Shown: positions 1-9,190, numbered from the stretch's first letter. The stretch: 64,000 nucleotides of DNA from Sinorhizobium fredii USDA 257 (GCF_000265205.3 NC_018000.1:1736001-1800000), one strand, 5' to 3'. Notes: generated by a model not told the origin, from the letters alone. Numbers and translations are program-made.

Positions 1-63
1 GCGGCGGAGAAAGCGCGGCAGGCGCGCCTTGACGGACAAGCGGCTTTCGGATGTCTGGCTCAT
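1..63 (-). CDS. ABC transporter permease, 5' end only (window edge)
   Basis: Only the first 21 codons are in the window (MSQTSESRLSVKARLPRFLR...). The ATG overlaps the stop of the upstream permease as ATGA, the usual sign of translational coupling in an operon. From its place after a binding protein, a double ATPase and one permease, it is most likely the second permease of the same sugar-type importer. A basic N-terminus before the first membrane segment fits that. The family assignment is inferred from operon order, because no domain is visible. Confidence 0.6.
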   Translation of the reverse strand, partial: MSQTSESRLSVKARLPRFLRR

Positions 64-1040
64 TGAAACCAGTCCAGACGGTTTCGGACGCGCAGCAGCG
101 CCAGCGAGCCGATGCTGACGGCGATCATCAGCACGATACCCTGGAGCAGGGGCTGCCACAGCGGATCGACGTCGAAGGCAAACAGCATGTCGCCGGTGGT
201 TCGGGCCGCGAAGGCGCCGAAGATCGCCCAGATGGCGCTGCCGCGGCCGCCATAGAGCGAGACGCCGCCGAGGACGACAGCGGCGATCGACCAGAGCGTA
301 TAGGCGCTGCCGCTCGCATAGGCCGCCTCGCCGGTGTAGGTGAAGAAGGTGAGGAACAGGCCGCCCATGCCGGCAAGCAATCCGCCCAGGAGATAGGCCG
401 CGAACTTGCCGCGCCGGATCGGCACGCCGGACATGAAGGCGGCCGGCTCGGAAGAGCCCGCCGCATAGGCAGCCCTCCCGGCCACAGACCGCTTGAAGGG
501 CAGCCAGACAACCAGGACGACCGCTGCCAAGGCGATAAGGCTCGAGGGAATGACGCCGAAGAGCCGGCCGGTCAGGGCGTCGGCGAGATCCTCGTTGACG
601 GAGCCGCCGGGGAAGGGCCGGAGCAACAGCGCCAGGCCGAAATAGACGGCGCCGGTTGCGATGGTCGCGACGATCGGCTGCAAGCGTCCGTAGATCACCA
701 GCATGCCGTTGATTGCGCCGCAGAACGTTCCGGTTGCCAGCACAGCTGCTACACCAAGGCTCGTCGGTACCGCTCCGCCGATGACGATCCAGGAGGCGAG
801 GCAATTGGTGAGCACCAGGATCATGCCGACCGACAGGTCGATCCCGGCGGTGATCACCACCAGCGCCTGCGCCATGGCGACGAAGGCGAGCAGCACGCCC
901 TTGTTGGCGGCGGTGTGGACGACGTTGGCCGTGAACCCGGCCGGATGATTGGCGACATAGACGGCAAACATCACGAGGAAGATCGCAAGGCCCGTCAGCG
1001 TGCCGCGCTGCTCATTCAGCCAATAGCGCCATTCGCTCAT
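60..1040 (-). CDS. Sugar-type ABC transporter permease (RbsC/YtfT-like)
   Basis: A 326-residue inner-membrane permease of the branched carbohydrate importer family (RbsC, YtfT, XylH). Several hydrophobic segments are visible. The stretch QALVVITAGIDLSVGMI near residue 58 is the conserved region typical of RbsC-like permeases, and a GR-rich cytoplasmic loop that contacts the ATPase follows later. The start overlaps the stop of the ATPase gene upstream and its own stop overlaps the next permease start, so the genes are tightly coupled. The substrate cannot be read from the permease. The companion binding protein suggests a sugar or sugar derivative. Confidence 0.85.
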   Translation of the reverse strand: MSEWRYWLNEQRGTLTGLAIFLVMFAVYVANHPAGFTANVVHTAANKGVLLAFVAMAQALVVITAGIDLSVGMILVLTNCLASWIVIGGAVPTSLGVAAVLATGTFCGAINGMLVIYGRLQPIVATIATGAVYFGLALLLRPFPGGSVNEDLADALTGRLFGVIPSSLIALAAVVLVVWLPFKRSVAGRAAYAAGSSEPAAFMSGVPIRRGKFAAYLLGGLLAGMGGLFLTFFTYTGEAAYASGSAYTLWSIAAVVLGGVSLYGGRGSAIWAIFGAFAARTTGDMLFAFDVDPLWQPLLQGIVLMIAVSIGSLALLRVRNRLDWFQ

Positions 1041-2590
1041 GTCGCCGTTCCCTCCTGTCGTTCCTCGACATTGAGCGCGCTGGCGATCAGTGCCCGTTCG
1101 TTGATCTCTTCGCCTGCGAGTTCGCGCACGACCCGGCCATCATAGAGAACCAGGACCCGGTCGCAGCAGCCGATCAGTTCGTCATAGTCGGTCGAATAGA
1201 ATACGATCGCCGCACCCGCCTCCGCCAGCCGCCGAAACAACCGATAGAGCTCCTGTTTGGTGCCGACGTCGATGCCCCGCGTCGGATCGTTGAGCAGAAT
1301 GATCCGCGGCTTGCGCATCAGCCATTTGGCGATGACGACCTTCTGCTGGTTGCCGCCCGAAAGGGCGCCGACGGCTGCATCGAGCCCGGCGGTCTTGATC
1401 TCTAGTAGCCGCATCATGTCATCGATCAGTTGCTCCTCCCTGCCCCTGTCGATCACTCCGCCACGGGCTATGTGGTCGAGGGCGGCAAAGGACAGGTTCT
1501 CGCGCACCGTCATCGGCAGCATCAAGCCCTCGGTCTTGCGGTCCTCGGGAATGAGGGCCATGGAGAACGGCGGTTTACGCGCCGCCGACGGGCCGCCGAT
1601 CGTCACCGGCGCACCGTCGACGAGTACCGAGCCGCTCATGCCCCTGAGCACGCCGAAGAGCGCGAGGAGCAGGAGCCGCTGGCCCTGGCCCTCGAGCCCG
1701 CCCAGCCCGACGACCTCTCCCTCACCGACGGAGAACGAAACATCGCGCAGCCGATCGCCCCAGCCGAGATTGCGGCACTCGAGCACGGGCGTCTTTCCCG
1801 GCTCCCCCGCGCGCTTCTGCCGCGGCGGGAAGACGTTGCTGTATTCGCGCCCGATCATCATTTCGACGACTTCGCCGTTGGTCCGGGTGCCCGCGCGGAA
1901 GCTCTCGACGTTGCGGCCGTTGCGGAACACCGTGCATGTGTCGGCAAGTTCGGCGATCTCATGCATGCGATGCGAGATGTAAAGCAGCGCCAGACCTTCG
2001 GAACGCAAGCCTTTCAGCACGGCAAATACCTTGGCGACATCGCCGGCCGTCAGCGCCGAAGTCGCTTCGTCGAGGATCAGGATGCGCGGCCCGGAGGCCA
2101 GCGCCTTAGCGATCTCGACCATCTGCCGGCGCGACAGGGGCAGGTCCTTCACCATGGCGCGCGGGTGTATGTCCCCGGCGCCGGCCCGGGCGAGCGCCTC
2201 CTCCGCGATCGCACGCTGGGCCCGGCGATCGATCAAGCCGAAGCGGCGCGGCGGATTGGAAAGGGCGATATTGTCGGCGACGCTGAGATCCGGGATCAGC
2301 GACAGTTCCTGAAAGACGCAGGCAATGCCCGCGGCAGAGGCTTCGGCCGGCGAGCCGAACACGGCCTCCCGGCCGTCGAGCAGCATGCGGCCCCCGTCCG
2401 GCGCCACCACCCCGGCCATGATCTTGATCAGCGTCGACTTGCCAGCACCGTTCTCGCCAAGGATCGCGTGGATGCGGCCAGCTTCCACGTCGAGATGAGC
2501 ATTTTCGAGGGCGCGAACCCCGCCGTAACGCTTCGATACGCCCTCGACCCGGAAGAGCGGGGGCGTCGCCTGTATCTCAGCCATTGCCAT
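1037..2590 (-). CDS. Sugar ABC transporter ATP-binding protein with two ABC domains (RbsA/MglA-like)
   Basis: A 517-residue ATPase with two tandem ABC modules, as in RbsA, MglA and XylG. The first module has a Walker A GENGAGKST at residues 45-53, a signature-like LPLSRRQMVEIAKAL and Walker B ILILDEATSAL. The second module keeps the signature LSGGNQQKVVIAKWL but, as is usual in this family, its Walker A region is degenerate (GGLEGQGQR). It energises uptake with the two permeases downstream. The gene follows the binding-protein gene after about 80 bases and overlaps the next permease by four bases. ATG GCA ATG lies behind a GAGG motif, so the first or third codon could be the start. Confidence 0.92.
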   Translation of the reverse strand: MAMAEIQATPPLFRVEGVSKRYGGVRALENAHLDVEAGRIHAILGENGAGKSTLIKIMAGVVAPDGGRMLLDGREAVFGSPAEASAAGIACVFQELSLIPDLSVADNIALSNPPRRFGLIDRRAQRAIAEEALARAGAGDIHPRAMVKDLPLSRRQMVEIAKALASGPRILILDEATSALTAGDVAKVFAVLKGLRSEGLALLYISHRMHEIAELADTCTVFRNGRNVESFRAGTRTNGEVVEMMIGREYSNVFPPRQKRAGEPGKTPVLECRNLGWGDRLRDVSFSVGEGEVVGLGGLEGQGQRLLLLALFGVLRGMSGSVLVDGAPVTIGGPSAARKPPFSMALIPEDRKTEGLMLPMTVRENLSFAALDHIARGGVIDRGREEQLIDDMMRLLEIKTAGLDAAVGALSGGNQQKVVIAKWLMRKPRIILLNDPTRGIDVGTKQELYRLFRRLAEAGAAIVFYSTDYDELIGCCDRVLVLYDGRVVRELAGEEINERALIASALNVEERQEGTAT

Positions 2591-2670
2591 CCGTCGCCTC
2601 GGCTCCCGACCGGTTGCGCAGGCCGCGTGCTGACGCGCGCGGCCCGGTGTTCAGGCAAATCCCGCGGGGA

Positions 2671-3795
2671 CTACTCGTTTTCCTTCGTCTGACCCATGAT
2701 CTCCTGCGCCGTGAAGTTGATGCCGCAGGTCGGGAAGGCGTTGCCGACGAAGAAGTTGTCCGACTGGTCGGGATAGAAATCCTGGCCCTCCTTGAAGTTC
2801 GGATCCTCGACGATCGCCAGCGGCAGCTTGATCGACTGCGGCACCACCTGCCCTTCGAGCGCCGCGATCGCCGTCTTGATGGCAACTGCGACCTGAGCAG
2901 GACCTGTGCCGGCCGACGAGCACTTCAGACCCTCGGCGGCGTGCTTGGCGCAGAATTTCCGGAAGCCGTTTTCCGTCTCGCCACCGAACGGCACGAAGGG
3001 GTGACCGGCGTCGATCATCGCCTGCACGACGCCGGTATCGCCGCCCTGCGCGGTGATGCCGTCAAACTTCTTGTGAACGGCAATCGCGTCTGCCGTCGCC
3101 TTTTGCGCCGTCGGATCGTCCCATTTGCCGATAACCTCGACGACCTCCCACTTCTTGCCCGTCGCGGCGAATGTCTCCTGGATGCCGTTGTGCCGATCGG
3201 TATCGACGGACGTACCGGGGACGCCGCGAACCTCGAGGATCTTGCCGCCTTCCGGCAGATGCTTAGCGAGCCAATTGGCCCAAAGCACGCCGAGGCCTTT
3301 CTGGTCGACATTGACGTTGATGGCGTCCTCAGTGTCCAAGATATTGTCGAAAGCGACGAGAACGACGCCGGCTTCCTTCGCCCGCTTGATGACCGGCCCG
3401 AAGGCGGTCGGGTTCTGGGCATTGACGATGATCGCGTCATAGCCGGAATCGATGAAGTTGTTGATCGCCGATATCTGCGCCGGCACGTCCTCGCCGGTGG
3501 AAACGACCTTGAACTCCTTGAGCTTAGCGGCAACGTCCGGCTGCGCGGCATAGGCCTTGGCCGTCTGGATCATCTGGATGCGCCAGGTGTTGGCGATGAA
3601 GCCGTTGGCGAGCGCGATCCGGTAGGGACCATCCTTTTTCGGGAACTTGAAGAATTTGGTTTCGGCCGACCATGGCGCGAAACAATCCGGTTCGGCCGCG
3701 GGGCCGCTGACGATTTCAGGTTCTGATGAGGCGGTGGTGGATAGAAGTGCGAATGCAGCGACCGCGAGAATGCCGCTGACGAATGTTCTGGTCAT
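2671..3795 (-). CDS. Sugar-type ABC transporter periplasmic binding protein
   Basis: A 374-residue exported binding protein, first gene of the importer operon that runs to the left edge. The chosen ATG is preceded by GGGAGGGAAATCG, a strong ribosome site, and gives a clean signal peptide (MTRTFVSGILAVAAFALLST, cut after the TASS region). An upstream in-frame extension to about 3924 has no good ribosome site and would bury the signal. The mature part has the Peripla_BP_4 (LacI/RbsB-like) pattern, with YRIALANGFIANTW near the start and DSGYDAIIVNAQNPTAFGPV in the middle. The ligand is unknown. A perfect 14-base palindrome about 240 bases upstream is a candidate repressor site. Confidence 0.85.
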   Translation of the reverse strand: MTRTFVSGILAVAAFALLSTTASSEPEIVSGPAAEPDCFAPWSAETKFFKFPKKDGPYRIALANGFIANTWRIQMIQTAKAYAAQPDVAAKLKEFKVVSTGEDVPAQISAINNFIDSGYDAIIVNAQNPTAFGPVIKRAKEAGVVLVAFDNILDTEDAINVNVDQKGLGVLWANWLAKHLPEGGKILEVRGVPGTSVDTDRHNGIQETFAATGKKWEVVEVIGKWDDPTAQKATADAIAVHKKFDGITAQGGDTGVVQAMIDAGHPFVPFGGETENGFRKFCAKHAAEGLKCSSAGTGPAQVAVAIKTAIAALEGQVVPQSIKLPLAIVEDPNFKEGQDFYPDQSDNFFVGNAFPTCGINFTAQEIMGQTKENE

Positions 3796-4151
3796 CGATT
3801 TCCCTCCCGTTATCATGCGGGGACAGGGCATCGAACGGGTGTCGATATTGCCCGCAGACATGTCTGCGGGCTGAAGCAAAAGAACGTCGAACGAACGCAG
3901 TCGAATTGCTCCAGGACACTGCAAAGCACCCTTTACACCTGGGCAAGTGCTTCAGTGGCCGATCCGGCACGATTTATCGATACGCGAGTCCAGTGACGCC
4001 AGACAGGCTCCTCCCGAGGGCGTCCGGTGGAAATGGTAGCGCTACCAATAATTTATGTAAAGCGCGCTGCGGACAAGGTCGAAGGAGCAGCATGTCCTCA
4101 CACGTGGAAACAGCGCAGCTTTTCGGGCCACGCTGCTTCGCAACTCTCGGT
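3796..4151. other. Intergenic control region of the sugar ABC operon
   Basis: This gap of about 350 bases separates the binding-protein gene from the small gene on its right. Apart from the palindrome at 4034-4047 no feature is recognised. It should contain the promoter of the importer operon. Confidence 0.4.
4034..4047. promoter_or_regulatory. Perfect palindrome TGGTAGCGCTACCA, probable LacI/GntR-type operator
   Basis: TGGTAGCGCTACCA is perfectly symmetric with a CG centre, as in many operators of the LacI family that control sugar importers. It lies upstream of the binding-protein gene. No matching regulator gene is adjacent inside the window, so the regulator may lie beyond the left edge. 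Confidence 0.6.
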
Positions 4152-4544
4152 TCAGCCTGGCTGTCCAGATCGTATCGGCTGATTGAAGCGCTCGGCGAAG
4201 GCCTCGATCGACCCGCGGCCGAACCGCCTCAGGCGCCGTCGCACCAGCACGGACATGACGCGTGCAGCGGTGGAAACGGTCATCTCGTCGAGCGGTCCCG
4301 TGCCGCTCCAGGGCTTCGTCAGCCGGTCCGTGACGATGCCGAGCAAGTTGGCGGGCATGATGTCGGTGCAGGGTCTCATCCATTCGAAGACGGCGCTGAT
4401 CGGCACCACCTTGCCTTCGAAGGAAACGATCGGTTCGGGCATGTCTTCGTCCCAATCGTCATAGGCTTCGAGCGCATCTCTGAAGAGAGTCTGCAGGGTG
4501 ATCGGGGCATGCCCTTCATAAAGGGCGGGCAGGAAATTCGTCAT
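4152..4544 (-). CDS. Small conserved-looking protein of unknown function
   Basis: A 130-residue acidic protein not assigned to a family. The start MTNFLPALYEGHAPI is chosen because GGAGGAGACCCTA precedes this ATG, whereas the longer frame to 4652 has no ribosome site. The central part (EAYDDWDEDMPEPIVSFEGK) is rich in acidic and aromatic residues. The last third is basic (VRRRLRRFGRGSIEAF). No signal peptide or membrane segment is seen. It lies about 240 bases downstream of urtE on the same strand, so it could be a distal member of the urea-transport operon or an independent gene. Confidence 0.6.
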   Translation of the reverse strand: MTNFLPALYEGHAPITLQTLFRDALEAYDDWDEDMPEPIVSFEGKVVPISAVFEWMRPCTDIMPANLLGIVTDRLTKPWSGTGPLDEMTVSTAARVMSVLVRRRLRRFGRGSIEAFAERFNQPIRSGQPG

Positions 4545-4780
4545 TAGGGTCTCCTCCGCGTGGTTAGGCCGGAAACGCGAAATGGCCAATTCTGTCAGCG
4601 ATAACGGATTGTGATGTTCCTTCATAAAACGTGCATCGTGAGTATGGTTCAAAGCAAAGCGCCGTGCAAACGCAATCGATCAAAGAAGTGGATTTTCCGT
4701 CGCAAGCCGGCGACACGGCATCGCGACACCGACGCAAGTCCCTGAACTGACTGAAAGAATCTCGGACCTGTGGAAAACAG

Positions 4781-5476
4781 CTAGACCGTCAGATGCCGGC
4801 GCGCTTCCGGCATATTCAGCGACTCCGCCGGCCCCTCGTGCACGAAGGCGCCGCGGTCCATGATATAGACCTGGTCGGCGAGCTCCCGGCAGAAATCGAG
4901 ATATTGCTCGACCAGCAGGATCGCCATGCCGGTGGAATCCCTGACATATTTGATCGCCCGGGCGATGTCCTTGATGATCGACGGCTGGATACCCTCAGTC
5001 GGCTCGTCGAGCACCAGGATCTTCGGGCGGGTGACCAACGCACGGGCGATCGCCAACTGCTGCTGCTGGCCGCCGGAAAGGTCACCGCCACGCCGGCCAA
5101 GCATCGTCTTCAGAACCGGGAACAGGCTGTAGATATCGTCGGGGATCAAGCGGTCGGCCCGGTTCAAAGGCGCATAGCCGGTCTCGAGATTCTCCTTCAC
5201 CGTCAGCAGAGGAAAGATCTCGCGGCCTTGCGGCACGTAGCCCACGCCGTGCTTCGCCCGCCGGAAGGGCGGCAAGCCATCGAGCGGCGCGCCGTTGAAG
5301 GAGATCACACCACTTGTCACCGGATGCTGACCGGTGATCGCCCGGAGCAGGCTCGATTTGCCGACGCCGTTGCGCCCTAGCACGCAGGTGATCTTGCCCA
5401 TCTCGGCCTTGAACGAGACATTGCGAAGCGCCTGGGCGGCGCCGTAATGCAGGCTGACGTTTTCGACGCTCAACAT
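4781..5476 (-). CDS. urtE: Urea ABC transporter ATP-binding subunit UrtE
   Basis: A 231-residue single-domain ABC ATPase of the branched-chain-amide class. Walker A LGRNGVGKSS is at about residues 33-42, the signature is LSGGQQQQLAIARAL and Walker B is ILVLDEPTEGIQPS, the EGIQPS tail being typical of UrtE. The ATG follows GGAAGGAA at good spacing. An open frame that continues upstream through urtD is a shadow in another reading frame. It is the last gene of urtABCDE and pairs with UrtD as the second nucleotide-binding subunit driving urea or short-chain amide uptake. Confidence 0.93.
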   Translation of the reverse strand: MLSVENVSLHYGAAQALRNVSFKAEMGKITCVLGRNGVGKSSLLRAITGQHPVTSGVISFNGAPLDGLPPFRRAKHGVGYVPQGREIFPLLTVKENLETGYAPLNRADRLIPDDIYSLFPVLKTMLGRRGGDLSGGQQQQLAIARALVTRPKILVLDEPTEGIQPSIIKDIARAIKYVRDSTGMAILLVEQYLDFCRELADQVYIMDRGAFVHEGPAESLNMPEARRHLTV

Positions 5477-5505
5477 GGGTACAGTTCCTTCCACTCGCGC
5501 TCGGC

Positions 5506-6258
5506 TTATCGGCCGAGATAGTTCTCGATCACCTTCGGATCGTTGCTGACGAAATCGATCGAGCCTTCCGCCAGCACCGAGCCTTCGGCAAGGCAGGTGA
5601 CCTTGACGCCCAAATCGCGGATGAAGCCCATGTCGTGTTCGATGACGACGACGGAGCGTGTCTTGGCGATTTCCTTCAGGAGGAGCGCGGTTTCCGCCGT
5701 CTCCGCATCGGTCATGCCGGCGACCGGCTCGTCGACAAGCAGCAGTTCCGGCTCCTGGGCGAGCAGCATGCCGATCTCCAGCCATTGCTTCTGGCCGTGC
5801 GACAGATTGGCGGCGAGATCGTCGCGTCGCGCCGTCAGCCGCACGGTCGAAAGGATCTCCTCGATGCGGGACTTGTCCTCGCCCGTCAGCCGGTAGAACA
5901 GCGTCGCGATGACGCCGCGGCGACGGTTCAGCGCCAACTCGAGATTGTCCCAGACCGTGTGGCTCTCGAACACGGTCGGTTTCTGGAACTTGCGGCCGAT
6001 GCCGAGCTGGGCGATCTCCGCCTCGTCCTTCCTGGTCAAGTCGATGTCGCCATTGAAGAAGACCTCGCCCTCGTCCGGCCGCGTCTTGCCGGTGATGATG
6101 TCCATCATCGTTGTCTTGCCGGCGCCGTTCGGGCCAATGATGGCGCGCAATTCTCCCGGCTCGACGATGAAGGAGAGCGAATTCAGCGCCTTGAATCCGT
6201 CGAAGGAGACGGAGACGCCATCGAGATAGAGCAGGCTTTTCGGTTTCTTCTCGATCAT
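5506..6258 (-). CDS. urtD: Urea ABC transporter ATP-binding subunit UrtD
   Basis: About 250 residues, an ABC ATPase of the LivG/UrtD type. Walker A is IGPNGAGKTT, followed by MMDIITGKTRPDEGEV, and the UrtD-specific signature LSHGQKQWLEIGMLL replaces the usual LSGGQ. Walker B is LLLVDEPVAGM. The ATG of MIEKKPKSLLYLDG is chosen, with GGAG nine bases upstream. A GTG three codons earlier would overlap the urtC stop and is also possible. It works with UrtE under the UrtBC membrane complex. Confidence 0.93.
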   Translation of the reverse strand: MIEKKPKSLLYLDGVSVSFDGFKALNSLSFIVEPGELRAIIGPNGAGKTTMMDIITGKTRPDEGEVFFNGDIDLTRKDEAEIAQLGIGRKFQKPTVFESHTVWDNLELALNRRRGVIATLFYRLTGEDKSRIEEILSTVRLTARRDDLAANLSHGQKQWLEIGMLLAQEPELLLVDEPVAGMTDAETAETALLLKEIAKTRSVVVIEHDMGFIRDLGVKVTCLAEGSVLAEGSIDFVSNDPKVIENYLGR

Positions 6259-6263
6259 GGCGA

Positions 6264-7439
6264 TCACTCCGCAGCCATCGGTTCGGCAGCCGGCAGGCCC
6301 GCCTCTTTGTCGTTCTCGCCCTCCTTGCGGGCGGCATCGCGATGGGCCTGGCGCCGGCCGACATAGTGCTGCGCCGTGCCGACGACGCCCTTCGGCAGGA
6401 ACAGCGTCACAAGCACGAAGAGCCCGCCGAGCGCGAAGAGCCAGAATTCCGGGAGGGCGGCGGTGAAGATGCTTTTGCCCCCGTTGACGAGGATCGCGCC
6501 GATGATCGGGCCGATCAGCGTGCCGCGGCCGCCGACCGCCGTCCAGATGACCACCTCGATCGAATTGCCGGGCTCGAACTCTCCCGGATTGATGATGCCG
6601 ACCTGCGGCACGTAGAGCGCGCCGGCCACACCCGCCATCATCGCCGAGACGATGAAGGCGAAGAGCTTCATGTGCTCGACGCGGTAGCCGAGGAAGCGGG
6701 TGCGGCTTTCCGCGTCACGCAGGGCCACCAGCACCTTGCCGAATTTGGAACGCACGATGCCGGAGGTGATGACGAGCGAGAGGGCAAGTGCCAGCGCCGA
6801 GGCCGCGAAGAGCGCGGCGCGAGTGCCCGCCGACTGGATGTTGAAGCCGAGGATGTCCTTGAAATCGGTTAAGCCGTTATTGCCGCCGAAGCCCATGTCG
6901 TTCCTGAAGAAGGCGAGCAGCAGCGCGTAGGTCATCGCCTGGGTGATGATCGACAGATAGACGCCGTTGACCCGCGAGCGGAAGGCGAACCAGCCGAAGA
7001 CGAAGGCGATGAGGCCGGGCACCAGCACAACCATCAGCGCCGCGAACCAAAACATGTCGAAGCCGTACCAGAACCAGGGCAGTTCCTTCCAGTTGAGGAA
7101 CACCATGAAGTCAGGCAGCAGCGGATTGCCATAGGAACCGCGCGCGCCGATCTGACGCATTAGATACATGCCCATCGCATAGCCGCCGAGCGCGAAGAAG
7201 GCGGCGTGGCCGAGCGAAAGGATGCCGCAGAAACCCCACACGAGGTCGAGCGCCAGCGCCAGGAGCGCATAGGTCAGATATTTGCCGAAGAGCGACACGA
7301 GATAGGTCGGCACGTGCAGCGGATGGTCCGGAGCCGTAAGCAGATTGAGCGCCGGTACGAGCACGGCAAGCGCCAGAAGAATTGAAACCGCGATGACGAT
7401 CGTGCGATCCAGCGATTTGATGAGAAAAGAGGTGATCAT
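6264..7439 (-). CDS. urtC: Urea ABC transporter permease UrtC
   Basis: A 391-residue LivM-like permease. The start MITSFLIKSLDRTIV overlaps the urtB stop as ATGA, and a longer frame reaching back into urtB is a shadow. The conserved LivM/UrtC region DLVWGFCGILSLGHAAFFALGG lies near residue 65, and the C-terminus has VGGRGTLIGPIIGAILVN. About ten membrane segments are visible. The hydrophilic tail (HYVGRRQAHRDAARKEGE) lies in the cytoplasm. It forms the translocation pore with UrtB. Confidence 0.92.
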   Translation of the reverse strand: MITSFLIKSLDRTIVIAVSILLALAVLVPALNLLTAPDHPLHVPTYLVSLFGKYLTYALLALALDLVWGFCGILSLGHAAFFALGGYAMGMYLMRQIGARGSYGNPLLPDFMVFLNWKELPWFWYGFDMFWFAALMVVLVPGLIAFVFGWFAFRSRVNGVYLSIITQAMTYALLLAFFRNDMGFGGNNGLTDFKDILGFNIQSAGTRAALFAASALALALSLVITSGIVRSKFGKVLVALRDAESRTRFLGYRVEHMKLFAFIVSAMMAGVAGALYVPQVGIINPGEFEPGNSIEVVIWTAVGGRGTLIGPIIGAILVNGGKSIFTAALPEFWLFALGGLFVLVTLFLPKGVVGTAQHYVGRRQAHRDAARKEGENDKEAGLPAAEPMAAE

Positions 7440-9049
7440 GCTTCCACCGCCCGGCCCTTGAGTGCGAACAGCCCGCGCGGCCGCTTCTGGATGAACAGGA
7501 TGATCAGCACGAGCACGAGGATCTTGCCGAGCACGGCGCCGGCATACGGCTCCAGGAACTTGTTGAGGATGCCGAGCGAGAAGGCGCCGACGAGCGTCCC
7601 CCAGAGATTGCCGACGCCGCCGAAGACCACGACCATGAAGCTGTCGATGATGTAGCCTTGGCCGAGGTTCGGCGAGACGTTGTCGATCTGCGAGAGGGCC
7701 ACGCCCGCCATGCCGGCAATGCCGGAGCCGAGCGCGAAGGTGAGCGCATCGACCCAGGGCGTACGGATGCCCATCGAGGAGGCCATGCGCCGATTCTGCG
7801 TCACCGCCCGCATCTGCAGGCCCATCGGCGTCTTCTTCAACAGGAACAGAAGCGCGGCAAAGACAGCGAGCGCGAAAACGATGATCCACAGGCGGTTCCA
7901 TGTGATCGTCAAGCCGCCGAGCTCAAAGGCGCCGGACATCCAGGACGGGTTACCGACCTCGCGATTGGTCGGCCCGAAGATCGACCGCACCGACTGCTGC
8001 AGGATCAGCGAGATGCCCCAGGTAGCGAGCAGCGTCTCAAGCGGCCGGCCGTAGAGGAAGCGGATGACGCCGCGTTCGATCGCCAGGCCGACCGCCCCGG
8101 TCGCCAGGAAGGCAAGCGGCAGCGCGATCGCCAGCGACCAGTCGAAGAGACCCGGGAACGAGGTGCGCAGAACCTCTTGCACCATGAATGTCGTGTAGGC
8201 ACCGAGCATCACCATCTCGCCATGCGCCATGTTGATGATGCCCATGACGCCGAAGGTAATCGCAAGCCCAATCGCCGCAAGCAGCAATACAGAGCCGAGC
8301 GACAGGCCGTACCAGACATTCTGGCCGGCAGCCCATAACGCCTGCGTCTGTTCGATGCTGGCGAGCGCCGCCTCGATATCCGGCTTGAGGGTCCCGTCGG
8401 CGGAGCCGAGCGCGGCGGAAAGGATGGAGAGCGTCTCGCGCCCGCCGTGTTCCGTGAGAAGCCGCACCGCCTCCTTCTTCTCCCCGGCCGGCCGGTCCGA
8501 AATGATGAGGGTCGTGGCGCGTGCCTGTTCCAGGAGGGTGCGAACCTCTCCGTCCTTTTCGGCCGCAAGCGCGTTCTCGATGGCCCCGAGCGCCTCGGCA
8601 TTGGGCGACTGAAGGACCGATTGCACGGCCTTGAGGCGGGCATTCCGGTCGGGGCTGAGAAGCGTCAGACTGCCGAGTGCCGTGCGCACCGCGCGCCGCA
8701 CGCTGTTGTTGACCTTGACCTTCGAGAGCGCCGCCTTTGGCGCCTCGCCGGCGCCTTCGCCGGTGACCGGGTCGGTGAGCGCCAGGCTCGAACCGCTCTC
8801 CTTCGTCAGGAACACCCGGTCGTCCGACTTGCGGGCATAGAGATTGCCTTCGCCGAGCGCTTCGAGGATGGGCACGACCTTGGGATCGCCGGTCTTCGCC
8901 AGGGCGGCGATGTGCTCATCCATGTCGGACAGCTTCGCCTCAGCCAGCGCGTTCACCAGATCACTCAATGCCTCTTCCGCCCGAAGCCCGGTCGGGACTG
9001 CGCTGAAGAGGAAGAAGGCAACAAGCACGGTTTGGATGATGCGGGACAT
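7436..9049 (-). CDS. urtB: Urea ABC transporter permease UrtB
   Basis: A 537-residue permease with the long N-terminal extension typical of UrtB. A signal-like hydrophobic N-terminus (MSRIIQTVLVAFFLFSAVP) is followed by about 230 soluble residues with repeated helical LxALxxxxD patterns, then by the LivH-like permease domain with AIGLAITFGVMGIINMAHGE and VVFGGVGNLWGTLVGA. The start at 9049 gives the signal peptide; a frame extending to 9094 adds 15 residues without benefit. The stop overlaps the urtC start. A strong hairpin lies between this gene and urtA. Confidence 0.9.
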   Translation of the reverse strand: MSRIIQTVLVAFFLFSAVPTGLRAEEALSDLVNALAEAKLSDMDEHIAALAKTGDPKVVPILEALGEGNLYARKSDDRVFLTKESGSSLALTDPVTGEGAGEAPKAALSKVKVNNSVRRAVRTALGSLTLLSPDRNARLKAVQSVLQSPNAEALGAIENALAAEKDGEVRTLLEQARATTLIISDRPAGEKKEAVRLLTEHGGRETLSILSAALGSADGTLKPDIEAALASIEQTQALWAAGQNVWYGLSLGSVLLLAAIGLAITFGVMGIINMAHGEMVMLGAYTTFMVQEVLRTSFPGLFDWSLAIALPLAFLATGAVGLAIERGVIRFLYGRPLETLLATWGISLILQQSVRSIFGPTNREVGNPSWMSGAFELGGLTITWNRLWIIVFALAVFAALLFLLKKTPMGLQMRAVTQNRRMASSMGIRTPWVDALTFALGSGIAGMAGVALSQIDNVSPNLGQGYIIDSFMVVVFGGVGNLWGTLVGAFSLGILNKFLEPYAGAVLGKILVLVLIILFIQKRPRGLFALKGRAVEA

Positions 9050-9128
9050 TGGCCATCTCGCTTGGTTCGCGTCGCCTGCCGTTGAACAAATCATGGCAAC
9101 CGCCGCTGTCGGGCCGGAATTGCAAAGT

Positions 9129-9162
9129 CCCTCCGTCCGAATGGAGGCCGTCGGACGGAGGG
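9129..9162 (-). terminator. Strong hairpin between urtA and urtB
   Basis: The arms CCCTCCGTCCGA and TCGGACGGAGGG (12 pairs) enclose a 10-base loop. On the transcribed minus strand only a weak T-rich stretch (ACTTTGC) follows, so a partial terminator or a 3'-end stabiliser for the urtA message is more likely than a full stop. Such elements often keep binding-protein levels above those of the permeases. Confidence 0.65.
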
Positions 9163-9190
9163 TATTTCATGCTATCGGTTCGTCATGAAA

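Noticed and set aside
1430..2692. Plus-strand frame of about 420 codons across the ABC ATPase
   Set aside because: Antisense to a gene with clear Walker and signature motifs.
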